This document shows positions 33,039-41,090 of a stretch of 47,076 nt of DNA, in pieces. Position numbers and translations under genes: made by a program. Position 1 is the first letter of the stretch. Each line of letters starts with the position of its first letter. Source of the stretch: Verrucomicrobiota bacterium (GTDB taxonomy: Bacteria; Verrucomicrobiota; Verrucomicrobiae; Limisphaerales; UBA11358); assembly GCA_014860005.1 (NCBI GenBank), contig JACZKP010000200.1, positions 1 to 47,076 of the forward strand. The letters are read 5' to 3'. The notes below the pieces were generated by a model that was not told where the DNA came from, made no database searches, and saw nothing but the letters and a program-made list of their open reading frames with translations.

Positions 33039-33458
33039 CTACTCCGGTCTCGGCTGGTCTGGTGCATTTGTAAATTGCTGCTCTGTCCCCACAAAAAAAT
33101 TCGCATACGTCTTCTCTACACTCTTCGTCTGCACACTACCTGTCCCTCCTCCCCAAATGAGACCGCCACCGCCCGAGACTGTGCTCGGAATCTCGGCGCG
33201 AGATTTTCCGACGTAAACATATGTGTCCTTCGCCCATCCAAACTCAAGGGCTGAACTGGTGCAACAGCGCCCGTCACTGCCTATCTGAAAAACTACTTTC
33301 CCGTCTCTCTTGCTAAGTGGCGGACAATTGGTCCTACCAAACTCAATCAGAACCCAGCCAGTGAATCCCTCTGGAATCTCATAAACGCACGGAGTTCTCG
33401 CCTTCTCGCAGCCAGCGAAAGCCAAAACGAACCCCAGAGCTAGGAGGAGCGCTCTCAT
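33039..33458 (-). CDS. Small lipoprotein, probable integron-type cassette gene
   Basis: This is a 139-residue protein. The signal peptide ends in the lipobox LAFAGC, so it is probably lipid-anchored. The mature part has paired cysteines (TNCPPLS and GRCCTSS), the phrase PEGFTGWVLIEFG, and a Gly-rich stretch (SGGGGLIWGGGTGS). It resembles small hypothetical lipoproteins with a YEIPEGFxGW core. No function is known. The gene is framed by the 11-bp inverted sequence GGATGCCTAAC/GTTAGGCATCC (33,459-33,469 and 33,029-33,039). The ATG lies four bases inside the upstream core. Such tight packing is typical of cassettes. Confidence 0.75.
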   Translation of the reverse strand: MRALLLALGFVLAFAGCEKARTPCVYEIPEGFTGWVLIEFGRTNCPPLSKRDGKVVFQIGSDGRCCTSSALEFGWAKDTYVYVGKSRAEIPSTVSGGGGLIWGGGTGSVQTKSVEKTYANFFVGTEQQFTNAPDQPRPE

Positions 33459-33714
33459 GGATGCCTAACAGTATTGATTGTCCGGGACCCGTTGGCCATT
33501 GGTCAACTGACAGGTTCGACTCATGGGACGGTTCTACGCCTGACCGGCTTGGCTGACAAGCCTTGTTTTGAAGATTTGTTCCGCGGCGTTCTTGCAGGCG
33601 CAGGATGCGTTGGCGGAGATTTGAGGCTTGCGCTGCGGAGGGGCAAAGACAAATTGGGTTTGTCTTTGGCCAGAGGCACGGCAGCACTTTGGAGCGTGCT
33701 GCCGTCCGCACGTT

Positions 33715-33903
33715 AAATGTATCGCGACGGTGACGCTTGGTTTTCAGGACGGGCACTTCGAAGCTGGCGATGGTCTTGCGGGAGATTCCGAACACACCGA
33801 AGATTTCATTCCAAAACGTCTGTTTGTCGGCGCTTTTGCTGGTGTGGTGCCTGGCTTCCCTGGCGAAGCGGATGGTGCGGTTGACGGAATCGCGATTTGA
33901 CAC
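33715..33903 (-). pseudogene. N-terminal remnant of an MmeI/YeeA-type DNA methyltransferase
   Basis: The minus-strand frame contains VNRTIRFAREARHHTSKSAD, then KQTFWNEIFGVFGISRKTIA and SFEVPVLKT. This closely resembles the N-terminus of class I SAM-dependent DNA methyltransferases (…FWxxFFxVFGIxRRRVASFE…) that carry restriction functions. After about 60 residues the similarity ends and no methylase motifs follow. It is therefore a fragment, next to the attC-bounded gene. The remaining gap 33,470-33,714 shows no recognised feature. Confidence 0.5.
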
Positions 33904-33976
33904 GGCGGGCGATGTGAACAATTCTTTCCGGCGTAACTCGAAACCCGTTAACCATCGAACAAAGGAATTACGAATT

Positions 33977-34453
33977 ATGGCAATTGCAGTTGGAACGAAA
34001 GCGCCGGACTTCACGCTCAAGTCCAAGTCGCCCGTGGATGCGGACGTTAAATTGAGCGACAACTTCGGCAAGAAAAACACCGTGCTGCTGTTCTTCCCGC
34101 TGGCTTTCACGGGCGTTTGCACCACGGAAATGTGCGACATCACCGCCGGCCTTGGCGCTTACGCCGGCCTCAATGCCGACGTGATTGCCGTCAGTGTGGA
34201 CAGTCCGTTCGCGCAGCAGGCGTGGGCGCAGAAGGAGAAAATCGGCGTCAAACTCGCCAGCGATTTGAACAAGGAAGTCATCAAGCAGTATGACGTGGTG
34301 TTCCCGATGCTGGCCGGGGTGGGGGACACGGCCGCCCGCGCGGCGTTCGTGATTGATAAGCAGGGCGTCGTGCAATACAGCGAGCAAACGCCCACGCCGA
34401 AAGATCTGCCCAACTTCGAGGCGATCAAGGCTGCGCTCGGGAAGTTGGGCTGA
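33977..34453 (+). CDS. Peroxiredoxin (AhpC/TSA family, AhpE-like)
   Basis: This is a 158-residue peroxiredoxin. The peroxidatic site is PLAFTGVCTTEMCDI, with the Cys after GV, followed by VIAVSVDSPFAQQAWAQKE. The end is LPNFEAIKAALGKLG. The substrate would be H2O2 or organic peroxides. The ATG at 33,977 has a good ribosome binding site (AAAGGA at 33,961-33,966), and the frame upstream of it has no domain match. A terminator follows 27 bp after the stop. Confidence 0.92.
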   Translation: MAIAVGTKAPDFTLKSKSPVDADVKLSDNFGKKNTVLLFFPLAFTGVCTTEMCDITAGLGAYAGLNADVIAVSVDSPFAQQAWAQKEKIGVKLASDLNKEVIKQYDVVFPMLAGVGDTAARAAFVIDKQGVVQYSEQTPTPKDLPNFEAIKAALGKLG

Positions 34454-34479
34454 CGCGCAGCCACAAGTCGGATTTGCAC

Positions 34480-34504
34480 GGACGCCGGCAACGGCGTCCT
34501 TTTT
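34480..34504 (+). terminator. Rho-independent terminator after the peroxiredoxin gene
   Basis: The 8-bp GC-rich stem GGACGCCG/CGGCGTCC (34,480-34,487 and 34,492-34,499) has a GCAA tetraloop and is followed by TTTTT. Confidence 0.88.
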
Positions 34505-34557
34505 CATGCCCTGAATGCGCGGTCCCGAAATCGTGGAGATTCAGCATGAACCGGGTA

Positions 34558-34615
34558 GTGGCACAGGCGTCTCGCCTGTTCGAATGGAAACGAACGGGCA
34601 GGATGCCCATACCAC
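34558..34615. repeat. Palindromic repeat with G-U type arms
   Basis: The arms GTGGCACAGGCGTCTCGCCTGTTCG (given in two parts: GTGGCACAGGCG and TCTCGCCTGTTCG) and CGAACGGGCAGG-ATGCCCATACCAC pair. Most mismatches are transitions, that is G-U pairs in RNA. The loop is AATGGAAA. It is the first of two adjacent hairpins between the peroxiredoxin and DUF2961 genes. Confidence 0.6.
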
Positions 34616-34674
34616 TGCTGCGTTCATGGTATCAATGCGTGTCCAGATTTGGAGGTCGAGGCTCCCCTTGAACC

Positions 34675-34747
34675 GGAGCGCCGGTCTCCGACCCGGCGCG
34701 AACCTGCGTTTGCCCACCAACTCGCCGGGTCGGGAGACCGGCGCTCC
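34675..34747. repeat. REP-like hairpin (GGAGCGCCGGTCTCC type)
   Basis: The left arm 34,675-34,698 (GGAGCGCCGGTCTCC, GACCCGGCG) is matched by the right arm 34,723-34,747 with one extra base. The same arm occurs at 46,547 beside a RAYT remnant and, as a half-site, at 3318. It lies just after the stop of the DUF2961 gene. Confidence 0.8.
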
Positions 34748-34755
34748 ATCGGGCG

Positions 34756-36726
34756 TTATGGTTCCCGCACGCAGATCACATTGATCAAATCCAATCCCAG
34801 ACCGGCCGACTTCTCATTCTGGCCAATCAGTTTGAACATCAGGTTGTTTGGCCCGGCGGGCAGGTTCAGTTTGCCGAGCAACAACCGCCCGCTGCGTTCG
34901 GGCTTTTCGGAATAAAGATCCACTGGCGCGGCGACTGGATTTTCGTTCTGGAACAGTTGCACCTTTGCCTGCGCCGGTCCTTTCACCACCTCAATGTAGA
35001 TGGCATATCGGCCGGCGACGGGCAGATCGCACACCGGCGAGAGAAAGTGCGGTCCGAACCAGTCGTTACCCTCTGCTGTGAGTGAGAGATAGCGGATTTC
35101 TTCATCGCCAAGCCGCGTTTTTTTGCGCGTCAGGCTTGCCCGCTCAAATGACCACGCATAGATCGGCGTCTGCCACCCTGCGGGGAAGATCACTTCCTGG
35201 AGATCGTTGACGGCGCGTTCCTTCAGCGGCGGCACCGACAACTCCGCTGTTGGCCGGCGCTCTGAGTAAAGGTAGGTGACACTGCAATAGTCCGTGAGGA
35301 TGTTATTCTTCTCGCCCGCGTGCTCAATCGTTTGGCGGAGGCTCTGGCGGAACGGATAGGCATCGCCAAGGAAGAAACGATAACCACCCGTGCGTCCAAG
35401 ATGTTTGGCGTAGCCAAGGCAGCCACTCAATGGGAAGGAAATACGTTTCTCCCAGCGATCTGGAATGTCATACCAACCGCCGTTGAAAAAATCCTCCGAA
35501 CCAGTGCCGTGGATCACCAGTTCGCCATCAATCGTTGTTTGGTCGTCGCCCTCGAAAAAGAGCGTTTTGCCAGACTCGAATCCTTGTGATTGCAGCACCG
35601 CACCCACGAGATGGCCGCGTCCCTGAGTTTCAATGAACGTGTAAGGCTCGCCCAGCCTGGTGGGATTCTCGCGCCGCCACAGGGCGTAGAACTTGCCTTC
35701 GTTCGTTTGGCGCGCCACGGCGGCGTGCAGGACTTCCGCGCGAAGTTCGACGGGCGTGGTCCGCTCCGAGACGACTTCGATGACGGCGCTACGGTCGAAC
35801 GGCATGGGGAAGTAGCAGTAATTGATGTCGGCGGTGGTGCCGACAAGCAGGGATTGCATGGCCGGTTGCCCCCAGGCGTAGCCAAAGAAATCCCCGAGCG
35901 GACAAAGCACCGCGGGTGGTTCACCGTCAAAGCTGATCTTCAACAATAGATCGCGGGCTTTGCTGGTCAGCGCGTCGGTTGGCGAGATTCGCAGGCCGAC
36001 AATGCGCCCGCCGGTGCTGGTCTTGAAGAGCGTCTTCGTTGAATTCGGTTCAAGTTTCACGGCGGCCTGGGTGATCTCCACCTTGGCGCCGGGTGGCGTG
36101 GTGAATTGGCTGATATCTGATCCTGAACGCGAGAAAAGTTCTGCTACCTTTTGATAAGCGCTCAGGTCCGCAGGCGAAGGCTTCGGATTGAACGTGGTCA
36201 CGCCGGCGTCTGCCTCGTACAGCGCATAGTTGATTTGATAAAACTGTACCCTGGGCGCGCGGATGCGCACGACACAGGATTTCTCAAAGGGCAGGGGAAC
36301 GTAACAGTAATAACCGCCCGCTCCGAAGCCGACCAGCGGACGCGGAAACGCCGCATGCTCGCCCAGGAACAACTCCCGAAACTTCACTTCGATGCGCGGC
36401 TTGGTTTCGCCGTCGAACAGAAATTCCAAGACGTCATCGGTCGGGGTTGGCGTCCAGATGCGGTAAATCACACCTGGTCCTTTCAAATCCGCTAGCACGA
36501 GTCCCTCGGCATCCTTGCGCACGAAGGAATACCGGCCGGAGAAGCCGTCGTCGTTGCCGCCGGAGCGGTCGTAGCTGGTGACCGCGCCAATTTTGGTTGA
36601 AGACTTGAAGGCGGGCAGACGATCCAAACGATACAATTCTTCCATGCCCCAGGAGGCGGCGACGCAACGCAGCGGCAGGCTGGCTAACAGGAGACAACCG
36701 ATGGCGAGGAATGATGCAACTCTCAT
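34756..36726 (-). CDS. DUF2961/GH172-like secreted glycoside hydrolase
   Basis: This is a 656-residue protein with a signal peptide (MRVASFLAIGCLLLASLPLR). DUF2961 signatures are GPGVIYRIWTPTPTDDVLEF, the repeated CYVPLPFEKS/CYFPMPFDRS and, later, HGTGSEDFFNGGWYDIP. The family (GH172) includes difructose dianhydride I synthase/hydrolase and fructofuranosidases/arabinofuranosidases. The C-terminal part (about 500-656) has a carbohydrate-binding-like beta-sandwich. It is divergent from two Tat-exported oxidoreductases, and all three could serve uptake or use of plant or microbial glycans. Start ATG at 36,726. Confidence 0.85.
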   Translation of the reverse strand: MRVASFLAIGCLLLASLPLRCVAASWGMEELYRLDRLPAFKSSTKIGAVTSYDRSGGNDDGFSGRYSFVRKDAEGLVLADLKGPGVIYRIWTPTPTDDVLEFLFDGETKPRIEVKFRELFLGEHAAFPRPLVGFGAGGYYCYVPLPFEKSCVVRIRAPRVQFYQINYALYEADAGVTTFNPKPSPADLSAYQKVAELFSRSGSDISQFTTPPGAKVEITQAAVKLEPNSTKTLFKTSTGGRIVGLRISPTDALTSKARDLLLKISFDGEPPAVLCPLGDFFGYAWGQPAMQSLLVGTTADINYCYFPMPFDRSAVIEVVSERTTPVELRAEVLHAAVARQTNEGKFYALWRRENPTRLGEPYTFIETQGRGHLVGAVLQSQGFESGKTLFFEGDDQTTIDGELVIHGTGSEDFFNGGWYDIPDRWEKRISFPLSGCLGYAKHLGRTGGYRFFLGDAYPFRQSLRQTIEHAGEKNNILTDYCSVTYLYSERRPTAELSVPPLKERAVNDLQEVIFPAGWQTPIYAWSFERASLTRKKTRLGDEEIRYLSLTAEGNDWFGPHFLSPVCDLPVAGRYAIYIEVVKGPAQAKVQLFQNENPVAAPVDLYSEKPERSGRLLLGKLNLPAGPNNLMFKLIGQNEKSAGLGLDLINVICVREP

Positions 36727-36809
36727 ACGGACGCTTTTAGCAGAACGAAGGCGGTCATGCCATCGCGATCTGAAGAAGAATCGCGCTTGAATTTACGGTT
36801 GCGCGCGTC

Positions 36810-38231
36810 ATGCTGCCCTTGGCTATGAAGAAAAGTTCTCTCCCATCCCGCACGACGGTCAATTCCAATGCTCACGCTTATTCGCGGCGGCAGTTTCTGC
36901 GCACCGCCGCGCTGACGACTTTGGCGGCGCCGTTGCTGCTGCCTTCAGGTTTGCGCGCCGCCGCGCCGAATTCAAAATTGAACCACGCCTGCATTGGCGT
37001 GGGCGGCATGGGCGTGGGCGACCGGGGCACCTTCGCCCGGCACTCAAAGCTGCAGATCGTCGCGTTGTGCGACGTGGATGCCAACGCCCTCGACAACGCG
37101 GCAAAGGATTTCCGTAGCGCCCGGAACTATTCAGACTGGCGGGAGTTGTTGGCGACGGAGGGTGATCGAATTGATTCGGTCAATGTCACGGTGCCGGATC
37201 ACATGCACTTTCCCATCGCCTACAACGCGATTCAGCGGGGCAAACATGTGTATTGCCAGAAGCCCATGTGTCACGATGTTGCGGAGGTGCGTGCGCTCAC
37301 CCAGGCCGCCGAGGCGAAAAAGGTGATGACGCAACTCGGCACGCAGATGGCCGCCAGCCTTGGCGAGCGTACGATGGTGCTGATGCTCAAGACCGGGGTC
37401 ATCGGCAAGATCAAGCACGTCTATCTCTGCGCAAACCGGCCGGGTGCGGTGGAACATTACCGGCTTGTCGGACCGCGCCCCGCCGCCGGTGGCCCGCCGC
37501 CGGCGCATCTGAAATGGGATCACTGGCTCGGCACGGCGCCGGTTCGCCCTTATGCGCCGGACATTTATCATCCAGTGAAATGGCGTGCCTGGCTGGATTT
37601 CGGCACGGGCTGGTCGGGTGACATTGGCTGCCACATTTTTGACGCTGTGTGGAAGGGGCTAGGCCTGCAACCCGCGCTCGACGTGATCGCGAAGGTGCAG
37701 GAGTCGTGGCAGAACTCGCCCGCGCGCCGTGCTGACACCTGGCCACAGGGACAGCACATTACCTGGACGTTTCCCGGCAACGAACTCACGCAGGGCAGGA
37801 CCCTTCCCGTGGAATGGTATGACGGCGAATACTTCCCGCCGGAAGCCATTCGCGCGCTTTACTCGGTCAAGGATTACCCGTCGGAGTCGGCAATGCTCAT
37901 CGGCACCGAGGGTGCGCTGCTTTATGAACTGGGCCGCAGCCCGATTCTGTTGCCCGAAAAGAAATTCGAGAACCAGCCGCGCCCGAAGCTCGAACCGCGT
38001 GATCATTATCATCATTTCGTGGACGCCTGCCTGGGACTGGCGAAGAATGAATCCCATTTCACCCAGACCGGGCCGATGACCGAAGCTATTCTGCTCGGTA
38101 CGGTGGCGGTGCGGGTTCCGGGCCAGAAGCTTCAATGGGATCACAACGCCATGAAGGTCACGAATCACGCCCACGCCAACTCGCTGCTGCGGCGGAAATA
38201 TCGTGAAGGCTGGCAGGCCGGCACTTTTTGA
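36810..38231 (+). CDS. Tat-exported Gfo/Idh/MocA family oxidoreductase
   Basis: This is a 473-residue protein with a Tat signal (SRRQFLRTAALTTLAAPLLL). The Rossmann domain starts NHACIGVGGMGVGDRG, contains VALCDVDANALDNAA and the conserved HVYCQKPMCHDVAEVR (EKP-type lysine). The C-terminal domain has GDIGCHIFDAVWKGL and DHYHHFVDACLG. These enzymes oxidise or hydrolyse sugars with a bound NAD(P), and Tat export fits a folded cofactor-containing enzyme. Start codons at 36,810 and 36,825 are both possible. It is followed 56 bp later by a second member of the family. Confidence 0.88.
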   Translation: MLPLAMKKSSLPSRTTVNSNAHAYSRRQFLRTAALTTLAAPLLLPSGLRAAAPNSKLNHACIGVGGMGVGDRGTFARHSKLQIVALCDVDANALDNAAKDFRSARNYSDWRELLATEGDRIDSVNVTVPDHMHFPIAYNAIQRGKHVYCQKPMCHDVAEVRALTQAAEAKKVMTQLGTQMAASLGERTMVLMLKTGVIGKIKHVYLCANRPGAVEHYRLVGPRPAAGGPPPAHLKWDHWLGTAPVRPYAPDIYHPVKWRAWLDFGTGWSGDIGCHIFDAVWKGLGLQPALDVIAKVQESWQNSPARRADTWPQGQHITWTFPGNELTQGRTLPVEWYDGEYFPPEAIRALYSVKDYPSESAMLIGTEGALLYELGRSPILLPEKKFENQPRPKLEPRDHYHHFVDACLGLAKNESHFTQTGPMTEAILLGTVAVRVPGQKLQWDHNAMKVTNHAHANSLLRRKYREGWQAGTF

Positions 38232-38287
38232 GTAGATCGCCCCGCTCTACTTGAATCCGCGCCACAATTGAATCGTCACCCAACATT

Positions 38288-39703
38288 ATGAAAAGTATCT
38301 CGCGCAGTTCCAAATTCACCCGCCGTCAGTTTCTGGCCACCACCAGCCTGGCCCTGGCCGCACCGGCTTTCGTTCCCGCCAGCGTGCTGGGCCGGGGCGG
38401 TGCCGGCGCGCCGTCCAACCGGATTACCCTGGGCGTCGTGGGCTGGGGCATGCAGGGGCCGGGCAACACGCGGGCCCTGATGAACCACGCCGACTGCCAG
38501 GTTGTGGCCGCCTGCAACATTCACAAGCAGCACCTGAAAGCCTGCTTGGGCACGATCAACGGTCACTACAAGAACCAGGACTGCAAAGGTTACCATGATT
38601 ATCGTGAAATGATGGCCCGGAAGGACATTGATGCCGTCATGCTGGCTGTGCCCGACAACTGGCACGCGCTCATGGCCGTCGAGGCGGCAAACAACAAGAA
38701 AGACATTTATGGCGAGAAGCCGCTGGCGCGCACCATTGCCGAGCAGCAGGCCATTGTGAAAGCTGTCCAACGCAACCAGCGCATCTGGCAGACCGGTTCG
38801 TGGCAGCGGTCAGAGCGCAATTTCCATTATGGCTCGGAGATCGTTCGCAATGGCTTGATCGGAAAACTCAAGCGGGTGGAAGTCGGTCTGCCCAGCGGTC
38901 ATCATGATTTCGCGGGCACGTCCAAGGGACTGATCGCAAAGCTGGCTCAATTACCAGACAAACCCAGGGACCTTACCAAGATCGTGCCGGGCACGCCGGC
39001 ATGGGACCTGGCAGTGACGCCACCACCTGCGGACCTCGATTATGAAATGTGGGTGGGCCCGTCGCAGATGGAGCCGCACATCGAGGCGCGCGTCTTCATG
39101 AACTGGCGCTGGAACTACAACGTAGGCGGCGGCCAATTACTCGACTGGATCGGTCATCACTGCGACATCGCGCATTGGGGCATGGATTGCGACAGCTCCG
39201 GCCCCACCGAAGTGGAAGGCATCGGCGAATTCCCCGCGAAGAACGCCATCTGGAACACCTGCTCTAAGTATCGCATCACGGCCAAGTATCCGGGAGATGT
39301 CGAGATGGTGCTTGCCGGGGGACACGGCGACATTCGCGGTGGGACCAAATGGATCGGCACCGACGGCTGGGTGTGGGTGAATCGCGGCAATGCGTTTGAA
39401 TCCTCCAATCCTGATTGGGCGGAATCACGCCGGTTGCCGGACGACGTGCGCAAGGTGAAGCTGTACGAATCCAGCGACCATTCCCGGAATTTCCTCGACT
39501 GCATCAAATTCCGGAAACCCACGATTACGCCGGTCGAGACCGCGCATTCCTCGGCGATCCCCGGACACCTCGGTCTCATCGCCATGATGGTTGGGCGCAA
39601 GCTCAAGTGGGATGCGAAGAAGGAAGTCATCGTTGGCGACGCGGAAGCGAGCAAGCTGCTGACTCGCACCTACCGCAAGCCTTGGAAGCTGGCGGGAGTC
39701 TGA
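38288..39703 (+). CDS. Tat-exported Gfo/Idh/MocA family oxidoreductase
   Basis: This is a 471-residue paralogue of the preceding gene, with Tat signal TRRQFLATTSLALAAPAFVP. It has ITLGVVGWGMQGPGNTRALM, a putative EKP lysine in KKDIYGEKPLARTIAEQQAI, and GGQLLDWIGHHCDIAHWGM. Its closest relatives are the many planctomycete/verrucomicrobial exported oxidoreductases of unknown substrate. The pair is probably one transcript and stands opposite a GH172-like gene. Start ATG at 38,288. Confidence 0.88.
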   Translation: MKSISRSSKFTRRQFLATTSLALAAPAFVPASVLGRGGAGAPSNRITLGVVGWGMQGPGNTRALMNHADCQVVAACNIHKQHLKACLGTINGHYKNQDCKGYHDYREMMARKDIDAVMLAVPDNWHALMAVEAANNKKDIYGEKPLARTIAEQQAIVKAVQRNQRIWQTGSWQRSERNFHYGSEIVRNGLIGKLKRVEVGLPSGHHDFAGTSKGLIAKLAQLPDKPRDLTKIVPGTPAWDLAVTPPPADLDYEMWVGPSQMEPHIEARVFMNWRWNYNVGGGQLLDWIGHHCDIAHWGMDCDSSGPTEVEGIGEFPAKNAIWNTCSKYRITAKYPGDVEMVLAGGHGDIRGGTKWIGTDGWVWVNRGNAFESSNPDWAESRRLPDDVRKVKLYESSDHSRNFLDCIKFRKPTITPVETAHSSAIPGHLGLIAMMVGRKLKWDAKKEVIVGDAEASKLLTRTYRKPWKLAGV

Positions 39704-39783
39704 GTTGCAGATGGTGACTTGTCTGCGGGGCCGCGCTCTCGCCGCCGTAGGGGGCTGGTTGGCCCACCCGTTGGGCGCGCCAT

Positions 39784-40030
39784 GTGGCGAAGGATTCCGG
39801 CCGCAAGAGGCTGCCCGCGCCCTTTAAGCCACGACCTGACGAATGGCCGGACAACGCCATCACGCTGTGCGGGCTGGGCCATGCCACGATATGTGCTCCT
39901 GCTTTCGTACGCGCACGTGGATCATTTGGACCTGCCCTCCCAGCGGTGTTTTGCTGGCAAAGTTCTGACGGTAACTGCCAAGGACACGGATGATCTACTG
40001 CGTCCGCCGGACCGTCGAAGCGATACGTAA
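39784..40030 (+). pseudogene. Remnant of an MBL-fold (UlaG-like) metallohydrolase N-terminus
   Basis: The frame from ATG 39,784 reads MAKDSGRKRLPAPFKPRP, DEWPDNAITLCGLGHATICA. This resembles the start of MBL-fold hydrolases (…WPDxAITLxWLGHATVLI…). Similarity then stops, and the HxHxDH metal motif is not found. The fragment is followed by a roughly 205-bp palindromic element at 40,057. The gap 39,704-40,056 contains nothing else recognised. Confidence 0.45.
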
Positions 40031-40056
40031 CCAGCCCCGACGAGGACTTCAGTTGG

Positions 40057-40261
40057 AAAGCCCCGTAGGGACGAGGGAAAATAGCCCAGCGATTTATCGC
40101 TGGGACAACGGCCAACAAATCCGGCCAAGCCCCGTGGGGGCGAAAGAGATCATTGAACAAGCCGGCGATCATCGCTTTCGTCCCTGACGGGACTCGTTCC
40201 CCTTCCGGCCGGAAACCCAGCGATAAATCGCTGGGCTATTGTCTTCCGCCCTGCTGGGCTG
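40057..40261. repeat. Palindromic repeat of about 205 bp, copy 1
   Basis: Both ends carry CCCAGCGATNNATCGCTGGG (40,085-40,104 and 40,216-40,235), each itself a hairpin. The middle has CCCCGTGGGGGCGAAAGA and CTTTCGTCCCTGACGGGACTC. It directly follows the stop of the DUF4365 fragment on the minus strand. It is a close relative of 40,885-41,090. Confidence 0.8.
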
Positions 40262-40837
40262 TCACGTCGAGGGCTTCCCGCCCAACACCTTCTTCCGCCA
40301 ATTCTGCACGCTCATCGCGTCGAACCGCTCGCCCTCGAAGACGATCTGCTTCACGGTCTCTCCGTCGGCACTCGCCCCTTTCAAGTAAGCGCTCACGTCC
40401 ATCCAGCGGATTTCGCCATCTGACGTGCGGATGACCAGCATGACGGCGTAAGCCTGCTGCTGCCAGTAATCGGCCCAGCGCCGGTTCTTGATCTGAAACA
40501 CCTCCGCGCCATCGCGCTGGCGTTTCTTGAGGTAGGAATCGCCAGACTTGAGCTGCACATAGAGACGCTTCCCGGAGGCGCGGCCCTGGTCGTCCTTGAA
40601 CTCGATCTCGCCATCCATCCCGTGATCGCTGTTCGCGTAACCGCGGTAGATTTGCCCGGCTTCGGCCACGATGAATCCCGTGTGATGCACCGCCAGCAAT
40701 TCGCGGCTCTCGTTGTCAATCACCGCCTGCCCCTCGCTCTGCATCTCGCGCACCTGCTCCTTCACCGCCGGCGACTCGAACTTCTCCTCGATCACATCAC
40801 GCAGCAGGATCGGTTTGCCGCAATCCGGACAGAACAC
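40262..40837 (-). CDS. Zinc-ribbon plus DUF4365 (PD-(D/E)XK-like) fragment of a split TIR/WD40/Roc gene
   Basis: This is a 191-residue piece. It starts FCPDCGKPILLRDVIEEKF, a CxxC zinc-ribbon half (the upstream frame has AKIAKALAPGGKGK). It contains DHGMDGEIEFKDD and LYVQLKSGDSYLKK, the D...ExE...QxK pattern of DUF4365 and related restriction-like nucleases. It ends WRKKVLGGKPST. In intact relatives I expect this to be the C-terminus of a longer protein. Here a roughly 205-bp repeat (40,885-41,090) separates it from the Roc/COR part. As an isolated ORF it would have a start at 40,837, with no clear ribosome binding site. Confidence 0.7.
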   Translation of the reverse strand: MFCPDCGKPILLRDVIEEKFESPAVKEQVREMQSEGQAVIDNESRELLAVHHTGFIVAEAGQIYRGYANSDHGMDGEIEFKDDQGRASGKRLYVQLKSGDSYLKKRQRDGAEVFQIKNRRWADYWQQQAYAVMLVIRTSDGEIRWMDVSAYLKGASADGETVKQIVFEGERFDAMSVQNWRKKVLGGKPST

Positions 40838-40884
40838 CTTCCCCTTGCCGCCGGGAGCCAGCGCCTTGGCGATCTTCGCCTGTG

Positions 40885-41090
40885 AAAAGTCCCGTCACGG
40901 ACGACCGAACATAGCCCAGCGATTCATCGCTGGGAAGACGGCCAAACAATCGGTTCAAGCCCCGTGGGGGCGAAAGAAGACATGCGCAAGGTGGCGATCA
41001 CTTCTTTCGTCCCTGACGGGACTCGTTCCCCCGTCGCCCGAGAACCCAGCGATGAATCGCTGGGCTATTTTCTTTCGCCCTACCGGGCTG
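40885..41090. mobile_element. Palindromic repeat of about 205 bp, copy 2, inserted in the TIR/WD40/Roc gene
   Basis: It has the same layout as copy 1: paired CCCAGCGATTCATCGCTGGG-type hairpins at both ends (40,915-40,934 and 41,045-41,064) and CCCCGTGGGGGCGAAAGA and CTTTCGTCCCTGACGGGACTC in the middle. It splits the minus-strand coding sequence between the COR-like part (up to ERFGQPGRAK) and the zinc-ribbon/DUF4365 part. It carries no gene, so it is probably a MITE- or REP-type passive element moved in trans. Confidence 0.75.
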
